This document shows, piece by piece, positions 39,357-51,897 of a stretch of DNA of 64,000 bases; within the stretch, counting starts at the first letter, position 1; every line of letters begins with the position of its first letter. The notes below the pieces were generated by a model, which was given only the letters and a program-made list of their open reading frames with translations, did no database searches and had not been told where the DNA came from. This DNA is from Cognatilysobacter bugurensis (lineage in GTDB: Bacteria; Pseudomonadota; Gammaproteobacteria; Xanthomonadales; Xanthomonadaceae). The stretch is taken from positions 1,093,466 through 1,157,465 of the forward strand of contig NZ_BMYD01000001.1 of assembly GCF_014652095.1 (NCBI RefSeq), read 5' to 3'. The position numbers were made by a program, and so were the translations under genes.

Positions 39357-39590
39357 CTACGCGAGCACGAGCACTGGAGGGAGCGGGTTCCGCTGGCGGC
39401 GCGCGGCACGCCTCCGCGCGGTGAGGAGGCCGCGTACGACAGTCAGTGCGCAGGCAACGGCAGAAATCATGAGGTAGGCGGTCGGCATCGGGGGGGGGCT
39501 CGATGGGTTCCCGACCTGTATGCGTGCGTCCGCGTGATCGCAGCGCAACGGTCCAGCCACGAGCAGCGATGTCGGCTCGGCCCATCGCAC
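39357..39590 (-). CDS. doubtful small membrane peptide
   Basis: Up to 77 residues from ATG 39590 (AGGG four bases upstream), or 43 from ATG 39488. It contains one hydrophobic segment (PTAYLMISAVACALTVVRG) followed by an Arg-rich stretch, like a small single-pass membrane protein. A run of nine G residues (39490-39498) lies inside the longer version. It precedes the decayed gene at 39039-39313 on the same strand. No family recognised. Confidence 0.3.
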   Translation of the reverse strand: MRWAEPTSLLVAGPLRCDHADARIQVGNPSSPPPMPTAYLMISAVACALTVVRGLLTARRRAARRQRNPLPPVLVLA

Positions 39591-39669
39591 CCTTCTAAAG
39601 AAGCTACTTCAAGGGCGACAGGCGGGTGGTCTTTGCCATGGCAGGCGCCTCGTGCCTAGGAGGCACGCC

Positions 39670-39771
39670 ATGGGCGGACTGGCTCGGCCACCTCATTTCT
39701 ACTGCTGCGAGGATGAGGCGGTCAGCTTCGAGGCCGTGCGAGGGCCCTGCAACGCACCTCTGCACTTCTAA
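39670..39771 (+). CDS. 33-residue Cys-containing mini-gene with a perfect ribosome-binding site
   Basis: ATG 39670 follows AGGAGG with a six-base gap. The peptide begins MGGLARPPHFYCCEDEAVSF and ends GPCNAPLHF, with a Cys pair and a third Cys. A hairpin (CGTGCCT 39651-39657, AGGCACG 39661-39667) would hide part of the ribosome-binding site. Otherwise the 700 bp from 39313 to 40019 contains little. Coding status is uncertain; no family is recognised. Confidence 0.35.
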   Translation: MGGLARPPHFYCCEDEAVSFEAVRGPCNAPLHF

Positions 39772-39942
39772 AGTGGAGGCAAGTAGAAATAGCCGATCGG
39801 CAGCCGCCGTTAGAAATTACCTGAGGCGACACTCACCCCACCTGCTGTAAAATCAGATACTTACGCGATTTTCCGTCTGGCTAGACCAGTCTATAAGTCG
39901 ACTTCAGCCAGCATTCGGTATCTTTTTTGCACTGGAAAGCTA

Positions 39943-39997
39943 TCACGATCAAATCGTGACAACCCGTTGATCACACGCGCGTAATCTCGTCTATAGT
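39943..39997 (+). promoter_or_regulatory. candidate promoter and operator of the 40.0-41.0 kb module
   Basis: A perfect 7-bp inverted repeat TCACGAT / ATCGTGA (39943-39949 and 39953-39959, 3-nt spacer) is followed by TTGATC (39967-39972), a 19-bp gap and TATAGT (39992-39997), about 22 bp before the ATG at 40019. The spacing is longer than the usual 17 bp. The region is A+T-rich relative to the chromosome. Confidence 0.45.
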
Positions 39998-40018
39998 CTC
40001 GGGCACGGGGAAGGTGAA

Positions 40019-40225
40019 ATGAAGCAAGTCTCTGCCAAGGCAACCATGCGGCGCGACGTTGTCGAGCGCGTTTTCGGCTCAGCAGATTCGGGTCGTGACA
40101 ACCTGCGACAGTTTTTGATGGCTCGAGAGCGCGGCCAAGAGGTCGTGAAGGTGGGGGATGTCACCTTCTTTTCGAAGAAGCAGGGTCGAGCTCCGCAGGA
40201 CACCGAAAAGAAGAAAGCCGGCTGA
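40019..40225 (+). CDS. small basic hypothetical protein
   Basis: 68 residues, MKQVSAKATMRRDVVERVFG to QDTEKKKAG, not recognised. Highly charged, probably helical. GGAAGG ribosome-binding site before ATG 40019. Only three bases separate its stop from the membrane-protein gene downstream, so the two form an operon. Confidence 0.7.
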   Translation: MKQVSAKATMRRDVVERVFGSADSGRDNLRQFLMARERGQEVVKVGDVTFFSKKQGRAPQDTEKKKAG

Positions 40226-40228
40226 TTC

Positions 40229-40993
40229 GTGGGACTGAGTCTCTCGGTCCTTGTTGCGATCATTCTTGCCTTACCGGGCGTCGCGTTCTTCTTTGGTCTT
40301 AGCCGGCTACACCGGGCAAATAAGCCTACCAATCCGTTAGATCAGCACATCAGTGCAGGGCTTGCTGTGTCTATCGCGGCCGCGCTCGTGCTACACGCTA
40401 TTGCGTACGCCGGCTTGATGCTGGTGGCACACGCTTTCGACACGCCAATACCTGACATCAGAAGCGCTCTTCTTTTGCTTGCGGGTAAGGTTGATGGAGA
40501 CGACGGAGTTAAAGCTGTCGCCTCGGTCGTCGCGTCGCCGCTCCAGATTGTCGTCTACTTCACTAGCCTTACATTTCTAGGCGTTCGGCTGGGTAGAAGC
40601 GCAAACAAACGTTTCCGAAAGCCGCGTAACGCTGACTTTTACGAGCTCCTTCACCCGGGTGGGGTGACGCTTATCCTGCTTACCGTCGACGTACAAGTAG
40701 GAAGCAACTGCTATCTCTACACAGGTATCGCAGACGAGTTCAGCATTGGCCCAGACGGCAGCTTGAACCGCGTTGTTCTGAGGACAGCGTTCCGCAAGAT
40801 CATGCCTTACACCCCGCCTGACGAGGCTGATCCAATGGGTGGATGGGTGGAGATACCTGGCGAGTTCTGTGTGGTCCAACTCAGGTCTTGTAATACGGTG
40901 AACGTCGACTACTGGTACAGCGACGCCGACGAGACTAAACCCCCGCTCGCTCAAACACCTTCGACGCCTTCCGACGCATCTCCTCAAGGGTGA
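40229..40993 (+). CDS. membrane protein resembling DUF6338 family
   Basis: 254 residues from GTG 40229. Three hydrophobic segments: about 5-24 (SVLVAIILALPGVAFFFG), about 45-69 (SIAAALVLHAIAYAGLMLVA) and about 98-118 (VVASPLQIVVYFTSLTFLGV). A soluble, beta-rich C-terminal half follows (GSNCYLYTGIADEFSIGPDG, then EIPGEFCVVQLRSCNTVNVD). This layout fits the DUF6338 group, whose function is unknown. It is translated with the 68-residue gene upstream. Composition is less GC-rich than the chromosome. Confidence 0.7.
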   Translation: MGLSLSVLVAIILALPGVAFFFGLSRLHRANKPTNPLDQHISAGLAVSIAAALVLHAIAYAGLMLVAHAFDTPIPDIRSALLLLAGKVDGDDGVKAVASVVASPLQIVVYFTSLTFLGVRLGRSANKRFRKPRNADFYELLHPGGVTLILLTVDVQVGSNCYLYTGIADEFSIGPDGSLNRVVLRTAFRKIMPYTPPDEADPMGGWVEIPGEFCVVQLRSCNTVNVDYWYSDADETKPPLAQTPSTPSDASPQG

Positions 40994-41180
40994 GCGGTTC
41001 GAAGTTCGGCCCCAGTCGCAGCCCGGCGAACTCGTCGGCCTTGATGCCTCCCTTGAGGAACAGCTCGGCGCGCTCGCCCGGCTCGTCTACGTAAGCGCTC
41101 CCGTCCTCATCGCATCCGACAACGAAATATGGCGAGATCCAAGCTGCCCTCAGCCAACTGCGGCAGGGCCTATGCGCCGA
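40935..41180 (-). pseudogene. truncated gene fragment without start codon
   Basis: A minus-strand frame open from 41180 to the stop at 40935 reads plausibly as protein (SPYFVVGCDEDGSAYVDEPG, KGGIKADEFAGLRLGPNFEP, then LTLEEMRRKASKVF) but has no ATG, GTG or TTG. It overlaps the end of the membrane-protein gene by 59 bp. Probably the 3' remnant of a larger gene. The rest of 40993-41406 shows only decayed fragments. Confidence 0.35.
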
Positions 41181-41405
41181 CTAATTCGACGGGCGCCAAC
41201 GCTGGCAAGTTCGCGACCCGATCCGGGTACCGCCTCAGCGGTGCGCCATGCGCAGGCTCCCGCCGCTCGATCCAGCGCCGCTCAACCGGTGACACTTAGG
41301 CGAGGATGCGCTCAGACATGCTAGGGCCCAGCCGGCGGCGGGCGGCGCGGCGGCGGCGCGCGCTATGTCGAGGACAGGCCGCGAATAGCAGTAACCCGAC
41401 TACGC

Positions 41406-41921
41406 TCACTCTGAATCAAGGCGGTGCTCGATCTCAGGCTCGTCGTCGACCACCTCCAAAAATGCGTTGTTCAACGCCGCGGAGATCGACATCACCTCCT
41501 CTACCAGATCGATCATCTCCCGATGCGAGACCTCGTGGAAGCGATCGCCACGCGTCGACCGAATAGCACTTTCGACAGCGAGGCCCTGCCCGTCGCGTTC
41601 AAACCGAAAGCTCAGGCCATTGTGAGCAACGATGTTTCTCTTGCTGCTGTAGCGGCGCACGGCTTTAACAGCGTCGAGGAGATTCGATCGGGCCGCCGTG
41701 CGACGTGGCGAGAGGATCTCCTCCAGCAGGCTGATTCGCTGGGCAAGGTGCAGCTCTGAAGCAGTGCGCCCAATTGGATCCTGCGGAAGCAACCGCAGGC
41801 AGGACGTCACTACGTTCTCGATGTCGCCGAACGCGAGAACGAAACGGCCGACGAGACGATCCCAGTGATGCTGTGTATCACCATCCGGCGCCATCTCTGA
41901 CAATCTCTTCAGGTACGACAT
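41406..41921 (-). CDS. hypothetical protein with HEPN-like R-x4-H motif
   Basis: 171 residues, all-helical by sequence. Arg95-Asn-Ile-Val-Ala-His100 (KRNIVAHNGLSF) matches the R-x4-6-H active-site motif of HEPN ribonucleases, many of which act as toxins or phage-defence effectors. A helix such as GRFVLAFGDIENVVTSCLRL before it fits the HEPN helical bundle. No antitoxin-like partner is adjacent. It is the last gene before the right attachment site. Start at ATG 41921. The HEPN assignment is tentative. Confidence 0.6.
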   Translation of the reverse strand: MSYLKRLSEMAPDGDTQHHWDRLVGRFVLAFGDIENVVTSCLRLLPQDPIGRTASELHLAQRISLLEEILSPRRTAARSNLLDAVKAVRRYSSKRNIVAHNGLSFRFERDGQGLAVESAIRSTRGDRFHEVSHREMIDLVEEVMSISAALNNAFLEVVDDEPEIEHRLDSE

Positions 41922-41954
41922 CGACGCAGCCTGCTACCCAATTGCTACCCAGTC

Positions 41955-42007
41955 CCAAAAAGGACAAGGGCCTGCAGCGCCATAAGCTCTGCAAGCCCTT
42001 GTTTTTA
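41955..42007. terminator. bidirectional hairpin next to tRNA-Thr, carried by the element
   Basis: Outer stem ACAAGGGC (41964-41971) / GCCCTTGT (41995-42002) and inner TGCAG / CTGCA. It is followed by T5 on the plus strand and, read on the minus strand, by CCTTTTT. It lies just after the tRNA CCA end on the element side and likely now serves as the tRNA terminator. Confidence 0.7.
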
Positions 42008-42054
42008 TTGGTGCCGGAAATAGGAATCGAACCTACGACCTACGCATTACGAAT
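42007..42054. repeat. right attachment site: 48-bp direct repeat within tRNA-Thr
   Basis: Same 48 bp as 26748-26795; divergence begins exactly after 42054. It forms the 3' part of the intact tRNA gene plus two bases, so integration left the tRNA functional. Confidence 0.95.
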
Positions 42055-42084
42055 GCGCCGCTCTACCAACTGAGCTATTCCGGC
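42009..42084 (-). tRNA. tRNA-Thr (anticodon CGU)
   Basis: 76 nt including an encoded CCA end. Acceptor stem GCCGGAA / TTCCGGC, D-arm GCTCAGTTGGTAGAGC, anticodon loop TTCGTAA giving anticodon CGU (reads ACG), T-loop TTCGAAT. All stems pair. It is the integration target of the element. Confidence 0.97.
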
Positions 42085-42143
42085 AAAACCGTTGCGGTAC
42101 GTGCCGCAAGGCCGCGCATTGTAGAGGGCCTCGGGCGGCAGGG

Positions 42144-43094
42144 TCAATCCACCAATTGCAGGCGCAACTCGCGCGGAAGCGCGAACACCATGTTCTCGGG
42201 TTTGCCGTCGAGCTCGGTGACTCCCGACGCGCCCAACTCCTGCAGCCGCGCAATGACCCCGCGCACCAGCACATCCGGCGCCGACGCACCCGCGGTGACA
42301 CCGATGCGCGTGCGCCCCGTGACCCACGCCGCGTCGATCTCGTCGGCACCGTCGATCAGATGCGCTTGCACGCCGTCGCGCTCGGCCAGCTCACGCAGCC
42401 GGTTCGAGTTCGAGCTGTTCACCGAGCCGACGACGAGCACGAGGTCGCAGCGCGATGCGAGTTCGCGCACCGCGTCCTGGCGGTTCTGGGTGGCGTAGCA
42501 GATGTCGTCGTTCTTCGGCCCCTGGATCGCGGGGAACTTCGCGCGCAGCGCCGCAATGACCACGCGCGTGTCGTCCACCGACAGCGTCGTCTGCGTCGTG
42601 TACGCGAGGTTTTCCGGCTGCCCCACTTCGAGTGCCGAGACGTCGTCAGTGTCTTCGACGAGGTAGATGTTGCCGGCGCCGCACTCACGCGCCCACTGCC
42701 CCATCGTGCCCTCGACCTCAGGGTGTCCCTCGTGACCGATCAGCACTACGTCGCGCCCGGCACGGCAGTGACGTGCGACCTCGATGTGCACCTTTGTCAC
42801 CAGCGGGCACGTGGCATCGAACACCTTCAGATCGCGCTGCGCGGCCTCCTGGCGCACCGCCTGCGAGACCCCGTGCGCACTGAAGATCACGGTCGCGCCG
42901 TCAGGCACCTCGTCGAGTTCCTCGACGAAGACCGCGCCGCGCTTCTTGAGGTCGTCGACGACGAATCGGTTGTGCACGACTTCGTGGCGCACGTAGATCG
43001 GCGCACCGAGCAATTCGATCGCGCGCTTCACGATTTCGATCGCGCGATCGACACCGGCGCAGAAGCCGCGGGGGTTGGCGAGCAGGACGTCCAT
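42144..43094 (-). CDS. ispH: 4-hydroxy-3-methylbut-2-enyl diphosphate reductase
   Basis: Last step of the MEP isoprenoid pathway, making IPP and DMAPP with an iron-sulfur cluster. Cluster cysteines are Cys12 (GFCAGV), Cys96 (ATCPLV) and Cys199 (DICYATQNR). Substrate-binding His41, His74 and His124 ([10 protein letters not shown]) are present. 316 residues. Follows lspA after 9 bp. Confidence 0.97.
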   Translation of the reverse strand: MDVLLANPRGFCAGVDRAIEIVKRAIELLGAPIYVRHEVVHNRFVVDDLKKRGAVFVEELDEVPDGATVIFSAHGVSQAVRQEAAQRDLKVFDATCPLVTKVHIEVARHCRAGRDVVLIGHEGHPEVEGTMGQWARECGAGNIYLVEDTDDVSALEVGQPENLAYTTQTTLSVDDTRVVIAALRAKFPAIQGPKNDDICYATQNRQDAVRELASRCDLVLVVGSVNSSNSNRLRELAERDGVQAHLIDGADEIDAAWVTGRTRIGVTAGASAPDVLVRGVIARLQELGASGVTELDGKPENMVFALPRELRLQLVD

Positions 43095-43103
43095 CTGACG
43101 ATT

Positions 43104-43613
43104 CTACCGCTGCGCCTGCGCCGCGCCTTTCTGTTCCCCCAACAGCCCGAGCACGGCAATCCCAACCGCGCCGCCGACGATCGCAATGTCGGCGATGTTG
43201 AAGGCCGGCCAGTAGTAGTCCTGCCAGTGCCACTGGATGAAGTCGACGACGTGCCCGTGCACGACGCGGTCGATGACATTGCCGATCGCGCCGCCGATCA
43301 CGAGCGAGTACGGCAGCGCCACACGCCAGTCGCGGCGGGGCGTGCGCGAAAGCCACCAGGCCAACAAGCCGCTGATGACGATGCCCAGCGTGACGAAGAA
43401 GTACTTCTGCCAACCGCCCGCGTCGCTCAGAAAACTGAATGCCGCGCCGGTGTTGTACGTGCGGTACCAGTTCCACACGCCCTCGATGACCGGCACCGCG
43501 GTGTACTCAGGCAGCGAGGTCAGCACCCAGGCCTTGGTGAGCTGGTCGAGGACGATGACGACAACGGACACGACGAGCCAGACGAGCGCATTGGGACGAA
43601 CGGAGTTGTTCAT
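43104..43613 (-). CDS. lspA: lipoprotein signal peptidase
   Basis: Aspartyl membrane protease that removes signal peptides from prolipoproteins. Four membrane helices; the catalytic Asp pair is in [15 protein letters not shown] and FNIADIAI, and NTGAAFSFL is a family motif. 169 residues. In the ribF-ileS-lspA-ispH cluster. The FKBP-type gene often found between lspA and ispH in other gammaproteobacteria is absent. Confidence 0.97.
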   Translation of the reverse strand: MNNSVRPNALVWLVVSVVVIVLDQLTKAWVLTSLPEYTAVPVIEGVWNWYRTYNTGAAFSFLSDAGGWQKYFFVTLGIVISGLLAWWLSRTPRRDWRVALPYSLVIGGAIGNVIDRVVHGHVVDFIQWHWQDYYWPAFNIADIAIVGGAVGIAVLGLLGEQKGAAQAQR

Positions 43614-43735
43614 GAGTTTCCGGGGTGGCCGCGCGCTGAGGGCGCGGCAGGGCTGATTGACGGGTGGTGCTCCGCGGGGGCCGGCAAGCCGCTATCAGCG
43701 CGCGGGCGCGCCGCGGACAAAAGCGCGCAACGACA

Positions 43736-46630
<2,895 letters not shown>

Positions 46631-46638
46631 GGAAAGGC

Positions 46639-47589
46639 TCAGCCGAACGCGCGGCGTTGATCGTGCGTGAGGAGGTCGCGCGCCTGGGCGGCGTCGCGGT
46701 GCATTTGTTCGGTCAGTGCGTCGAGTGATTCGAACCGCACTTCGTCGCGCAGTTTCGCAACGAACTCGACTTCGATGCAGCGCCCGTACAGATCGCCGTC
46801 GAAATCGAACAGGTGGACTTCAAGCAGCGGTTCGACGCCGTCCACCGTGGGGCGCGTGCCCAGGCTCGCCACCGCGGGCCAGACCCGGCCTTCCACGCCA
46901 GTCACGCGCACGGCGAAGATGCCGGTCAGTGCGGGCACACGACCGCCGAGGCGCAGGTTTGCGGTCGGGTAACCGAGCGTGCGCCCGAGCTGCCGCCCGC
47001 GCACGACGCGGCCTTCGATTGCATACGGCCGGCCGAGCAACCGGCTCGCGTGCTCGAAGTCGCCGTTGCGCAGCGCCTCGCGGATCGCCGTGCTCGACAC
47101 GCGCTCGGCGTCGACGAGCACCGGCTCGATCTCGGCCGCCGAAAAACCGTGAGCTTTGCCGAGCGTCTGCAACGTCGACAGCGTGCCGCCGCGCCGGTGG
47201 CCGAAGCCGAATCCCGGCCCGACCCAGACTTCGCGTGCCTGCAGTCGATCGACGAGCACGCGCTCGACGAACGTCTCGGCGCTCAGCGCACTCAGCGCCG
47301 TGTTGAAGCGCAGCAGGCCGACCTGATCGATGCCGAGCGCCCACAGCCCGCGGGCCTTCGCACGCGCCGTCGACAGACGCGGCATCGCCTCGCCGCGCGC
47401 GAAGAACTCGCGCGGCAAGGGCTCGAAGCTCAATGCAACCGCCGGCAAAGCCAGCGAACGCGCGCGTGAAACGGTGTGGCGCACCAGCGCCCGGTGCCCG
47501 AGGTGCAGGCCGTCGAATGCGCCGATGCAGACCACACTGCCGTGCGGGCATCGGGGCCCGCCTTCGACGTCACGAAACAGCCTGCTCAT
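46639..47589 (-). CDS. ribF: bifunctional riboflavin kinase / FAD synthetase
   Basis: Makes FMN and FAD from riboflavin. The N-terminal nucleotidyltransferase domain has [13 protein letters not shown]; the C-terminal kinase domain has [13 protein letters not shown]. 316 residues from ATG 47589, where family similarity starts; in-frame codons further upstream overlap murJ's end region and lack support. Lies between murJ and ileS. Confidence 0.96.
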   Translation of the reverse strand: MSRLFRDVEGGPRCPHGSVVCIGAFDGLHLGHRALVRHTVSRARSLALPAVALSFEPLPREFFARGEAMPRLSTARAKARGLWALGIDQVGLLRFNTALSALSAETFVERVLVDRLQAREVWVGPGFGFGHRRGGTLSTLQTLGKAHGFSAAEIEPVLVDAERVSSTAIREALRNGDFEHASRLLGRPYAIEGRVVRGRQLGRTLGYPTANLRLGGRVPALTGIFAVRVTGVEGRVWPAVASLGTRPTVDGVEPLLEVHLFDFDGDLYGRCIEVEFVAKLRDEVRFESLDALTEQMHRDAAQARDLLTHDQRRAFG

Positions 47590-47632
47590 CCGGTCGGAGT
47601 ATAGCCGGGCCGGTCCGCTGCCCGGCCGCTGC

Positions 47633-49225
47633 TCACTGGCGGAGGTGACGCGGCCGCAGCCCCAGCGCGAGCAGTGTCGCGCCGTACGCGCCGCCGCCGG
47701 TCGCGATCGTCGCGAGCAACCACATCCACCGCAGTGCATCGGGCTGCGCCGTCCACATGCCGTACCGCGCCGTCACCCATCGCTCCAGGAGGATCACAGT
47801 AGCGGCCATCACCGCGAGGCCCACGCCGATCCGCGCCAGCCACGGCGTCCAACCCGGCTGCGGCTTGAAGATGCCGTCCCGCCGCAGGTACCGCCACAAT
47901 AGCGCCGCGTTGACCACGCCGGCGAGCGCGGTCGCCGCCGCGATGCCGACGTGCGCCCACCGCACCCCGAGGTAGTCGAGCGGCGTGACGAACGCGATCG
48001 TCAGGACGACGTTCGTCACGACCGTCGCCAGCGCCGCACGCATCGGCGTCTTGGTGTCCTGCCGCGCATAGAACGCAGGCAGCAGCACCTTGCTGAGCAT
48101 GAACGTCGGGATGCCGAGGCTCATCGCGGTGAGCGCGTAGCCGACCATGCGCGTGTCGTCGTCAGTGAACTCACCGCGCCCGAACAGCGCCGCGGTGAGC
48201 GGGACGGCGAGCAGCGCCAGCCCGAGCGCCGCAGGCATACCCACCAGAACCACGACGCGCAGACCCCAGTCGAGCGAACGCGCGTACCCGGCCTCGTCCT
48301 TGCCCGCGAACTGCCTCGAAAGCTGCGGGAGGATCACCGTGCCGACGGCGACGCCGAACAGGCCGAGCGGCAGTTCGGTCAGGCGGTCTGAGTAGTACAG
48401 CCAGGCCTGCGCCTCGACGACGAGCATCGACGCGAACATCGTGCCCACGAGCAGGTTCACCTGCGCGACCGACGACGAGAAGATCGTCGGCAGCATCAAC
48501 TTGCGCACGCGTCGCACGCCTTCGTGCTGCAGGTCGAAGCGGAACCGCGGCCGGATGCCGAGGCGGCCCAGCGTCGGCCACAGCACGGCCATCTGCAGCA
48601 CGCCGGCCGCCAGCACGCCCCAGGCAAGCGCCTGCTCGGGGATGGCCAGAAAACGTGGCAGCACGAGCATGGCGCCGATGATCGCCAGGTTATGCAGCAC
48701 CGGCGTCAACGCGGGCACGCCGAAGTGCCGGAACGTGTTGAGGACGCCGCCGGCCAGCGCCGTCATCGAAATGAAGACGAGGTACGGAAACGTGATGCGC
48801 AGCATGTCCGCCGCCAGTTCCACGAGGCCGCCGGCCCCCGGGTCGGCGAACAGCAGGAACACGCGCGCGATCCACGGCGCGCCGAGCATGCCGAGTGCGG
48901 TGACGACGATGACCGCCGCCAGCAGTGCGCCCGCGACGTGGTCGAGGACGTCGCGCATCGCCTGCTCGTCGCCCTTCTGCTTGAGCTCCGAGAGCACCGG
49001 CACGAACGCCGACGAGAACGAGCCTTCCGCGAAGATTCGGCGCAGGTAATTCGGAATGCGATACGCGACGACGAACGCACTGACCGCCGCGCTGGTGCCG
49101 AAAAGATGCGCCTGCAGCGCGTCGCGCGCATAGCCCGCAATGCGGGAGAGGAACGTCATCGCGCTGAAGACGACGGTCGAGCGCAGCATACCCGCAGCTC
49201 GACGGTGGCCCGGTCCTCGGCTCAT
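47633..49225 (-). CDS. murJ: lipid II flippase MurJ
   Basis: Moves lipid II across the inner membrane for peptidoglycan synthesis. MVF-type transporter with about 14 membrane segments; STVVFSAMTFLSRIAGYARD and SFSSAFVPVL are diagnostic. 530 residues from ATG 49225; ATG 49189 (MLRSTVVF) is also possible. Upstream of ribF and divergent from rpsT. Confidence 0.96.
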   Translation of the reverse strand: MSRGPGHRRAAGMLRSTVVFSAMTFLSRIAGYARDALQAHLFGTSAAVSAFVVAYRIPNYLRRIFAEGSFSSAFVPVLSELKQKGDEQAMRDVLDHVAGALLAAVIVVTALGMLGAPWIARVFLLFADPGAGGLVELAADMLRITFPYLVFISMTALAGGVLNTFRHFGVPALTPVLHNLAIIGAMLVLPRFLAIPEQALAWGVLAAGVLQMAVLWPTLGRLGIRPRFRFDLQHEGVRRVRKLMLPTIFSSSVAQVNLLVGTMFASMLVVEAQAWLYYSDRLTELPLGLFGVAVGTVILPQLSRQFAGKDEAGYARSLDWGLRVVVLVGMPAALGLALLAVPLTAALFGRGEFTDDDTRMVGYALTAMSLGIPTFMLSKVLLPAFYARQDTKTPMRAALATVVTNVVLTIAFVTPLDYLGVRWAHVGIAAATALAGVVNAALLWRYLRRDGIFKPQPGWTPWLARIGVGLAVMAATVILLERWVTARYGMWTAQPDALRWMWLLATIATGGGAYGATLLALGLRPRHLRQ

Positions 49226-49341
49226 GAACGCAGCCCCGCGCTTGGTCGGTTGACGCACGTCTTCACTCGGGACATACTTTTGGGTCTGATTTTCCGCACC
49301 CGCTTTTCCTTTCAGTTTCAGCTCAATTCCAGGAACCCACC

Positions 49342-49614
49342 GTGGCAAACATCAAGTCCGCCAAGAAGCGCGCCAAGCAGGCTGTCGTGCGCAACGCCCG
49401 CAACGCCAGTCAGCGTTCGATGCTGCGCACCGCCGTCAAGAAGGTGCTGAAGGCGATCAACGAAAATGACGCCGCCGGTGCCCAGGCTGCTTTCGCGACC
49501 GCCCAGCCGATCCTCGATCGCTTCAGCTCGCGCGGCCTGATCCACAAGAACAAGGCCGCTCGCCACAAGAGCCGTCTGAACGCGCGCATCAAGGCGCTGC
49601 AGACCGCGGCCTGA
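49342..49614 (+). CDS. rpsT: 30S ribosomal protein S20
   Basis: Primary 16S rRNA-binding protein. [20 protein letters not shown] and [17 protein letters not shown] are typical. 90 residues, GTG start, as is common for highly regulated rpsT. Divergent from murJ; followed by an intrinsic terminator. Confidence 0.98.
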   Translation: MANIKSAKKRAKQAVVRNARNASQRSMLRTAVKKVLKAINENDAAGAQAAFATAQPILDRFSSRGLIHKNKAARHKSRLNARIKALQTAA

Positions 49615-49634
49615 GTTCACGCTAGGCGCTGTTG

Positions 49635-49663
49635 AAAAAGCCCGGCTTCGGCCGGGCTTTTTT
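49635..49663 (+). terminator. intrinsic terminator after rpsT
   Basis: Stem AAAGCCCGGC / GCCGGGCTTT with a TTCG tetraloop and six T residues, 21 bp after the stop. The A tract on the other side may also stop obgE transcription. The following 225 bp up to obgE contain no feature I can support. Confidence 0.92.
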
Positions 49664-49888
49664 GTGGCCGCCGCCTGGGCGGACGGCTGCGCTAAACATG
49701 GCAATCCAGCAGCGCCGTATGCGCGCGCACTGCAGCCCCCGGCGCACGCCTCCGACGGCATCGTCCTCTCGCCGCTCCGCTGCAGCGCACAGCCCGAGCG
49801 AGCCGCGCGCATCAGCGCGCTCCCCGAACAACTGAGGGATTCGCACGCGCGGCCTGGACCGCGCTGCGGATTCACGCGCACCACGGGA

Positions 49889-51073
<1,185 letters not shown>

Positions 51074-51082
51074 TCACAAACG

Positions 51083-51106
51083 AAAAACCCCGCCGAAGCG
51101 GGGCTT
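51083..51106 (-). terminator. intrinsic terminator between rpmA and obgE
   Basis: Stem CCCCGC / GCGGGG with loop CGAA; read on the minus strand it ends in TTTTT. It lies just after rpmA and suggests that obgE is at least partly transcribed separately. Confidence 0.8.
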
Positions 51107-51125
51107 CTCGCGCAACGTCGCGCGC

Positions 51126-51383
51126 TTAGGCAGCGACGACGCTGACGGTGCGGCGGCGCTTCGGGCCCTTGGTCGAGAACTCGACCTTGCCATCGACCAG
51201 CGCGAACAGCGTGTGGTCGCGGCCGAGGCCGACACCCGAACCCGGGTGGAACTGGGTCCCGCGCTGGCGGACGATGATGTTGCCCGCTTCGATTTCCTGG
51301 CCGCCAAAGATCTTGACGCCGAGGTACTTCGGGTTGGAATCGCGGCCGTTACGGGTCGAGCCTACGCCCTTTTTATGTGCCAT
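51126..51383 (-). CDS. rpmA: 50S ribosomal protein L27
   Basis: Its N-terminus reaches the peptidyl-transferase centre. [20 protein letters not shown] and [15 protein letters not shown] are diagnostic. 85 residues, without the cleavable N-terminal extension seen in firmicutes. Twelve bp after rplU. Confidence 0.98.
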   Translation of the reverse strand: MAHKKGVGSTRNGRDSNPKYLGVKIFGGQEIEAGNIIVRQRGTQFHPGSGVGLGRDHTLFALVDGKVEFSTKGPKRRRTVSVVAA

Positions 51384-51395
51384 GACGCCTGCTCC

Positions 51396-51713
51396 TTACT
51401 TGCTGTCACCGGCGATGCCGGTGATCTGGATTTCGGTGTAATGCTGACGGTGACCCATCTGCTTGCGGTGGTGCTTGCGGCGACGGAACTTGACGATCTT
51501 GACCTTGTCGGCGCGGCCGTGGCCAACGACCGTTGCGCGGACCGTGGCGCCGTTCACGTCGTTGCCGACCTTCACGCCGTCGCTGCCGCCAAGCATCAGC
51601 ACGTTGTCGAACGTGACCTCGCTGCCGGCTTCCACGTCGAGCAGCTCGACGCGGAGCTTCTCGCCTTCCATCACGCGGTATTGCTTACCGCCAGTGACCA
51701 GTACTGCGTACAT
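51396..51713 (-). CDS. rplU: 50S ribosomal protein L21
   Basis: 23S rRNA-binding protein. [20 protein letters not shown] and [16 protein letters not shown] are typical. 105 residues from ATG 51713; first gene of the rplU-rpmA unit. Confidence 0.98.
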   Translation of the reverse strand: MYAVLVTGGKQYRVMEGEKLRVELLDVEAGSEVTFDNVLMLGGSDGVKVGNDVNGATVRATVVGHGRADKVKIVKFRRRKHHRKQMGHRQHYTEIQITGIAGDSK

Positions 51714-51897
51714 GACCAGACTTCCTATGTAGTTATTGTGGTCCTGCCGCCCTTGCCGGGCAAACAGACGCGGGATTGTAGGCGACCGCGCATGCCCGGG
51801 CAAGCCGGCCCGTTGCGTCCGGCAGGTTCCCGCAGCGTTGACGCAAGCGGTGCTCTAGTGAAGCGAAGGCCAGATGCCTGGCGCAACGGAGCCCGCC

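Larger units (their letters stand above)
26748..42054. mobile_element. integrative genomic element in tRNA-Thr(CGU), 15.26 kb
   Basis: Bounded by 48-bp direct repeats; the distance between repeat starts is 15,259 bp. It carries a tyrosine integrase at the left end, an AlpA-like regulator, an O-like replication protein plus DnaC-like loader, decayed phage genes, a bacteriocin cassette and several unknown genes. No capsid, tail or terminase set is present, so it is not a complete prophage. It resembles a phage-derived satellite or integrative element that replaced structural genes with cargo. Base composition is patchy, the 34.8-38.4 kb and 39.8-41.0 kb parts being less GC-rich than the chromosome. 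Confidence 0.9.
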
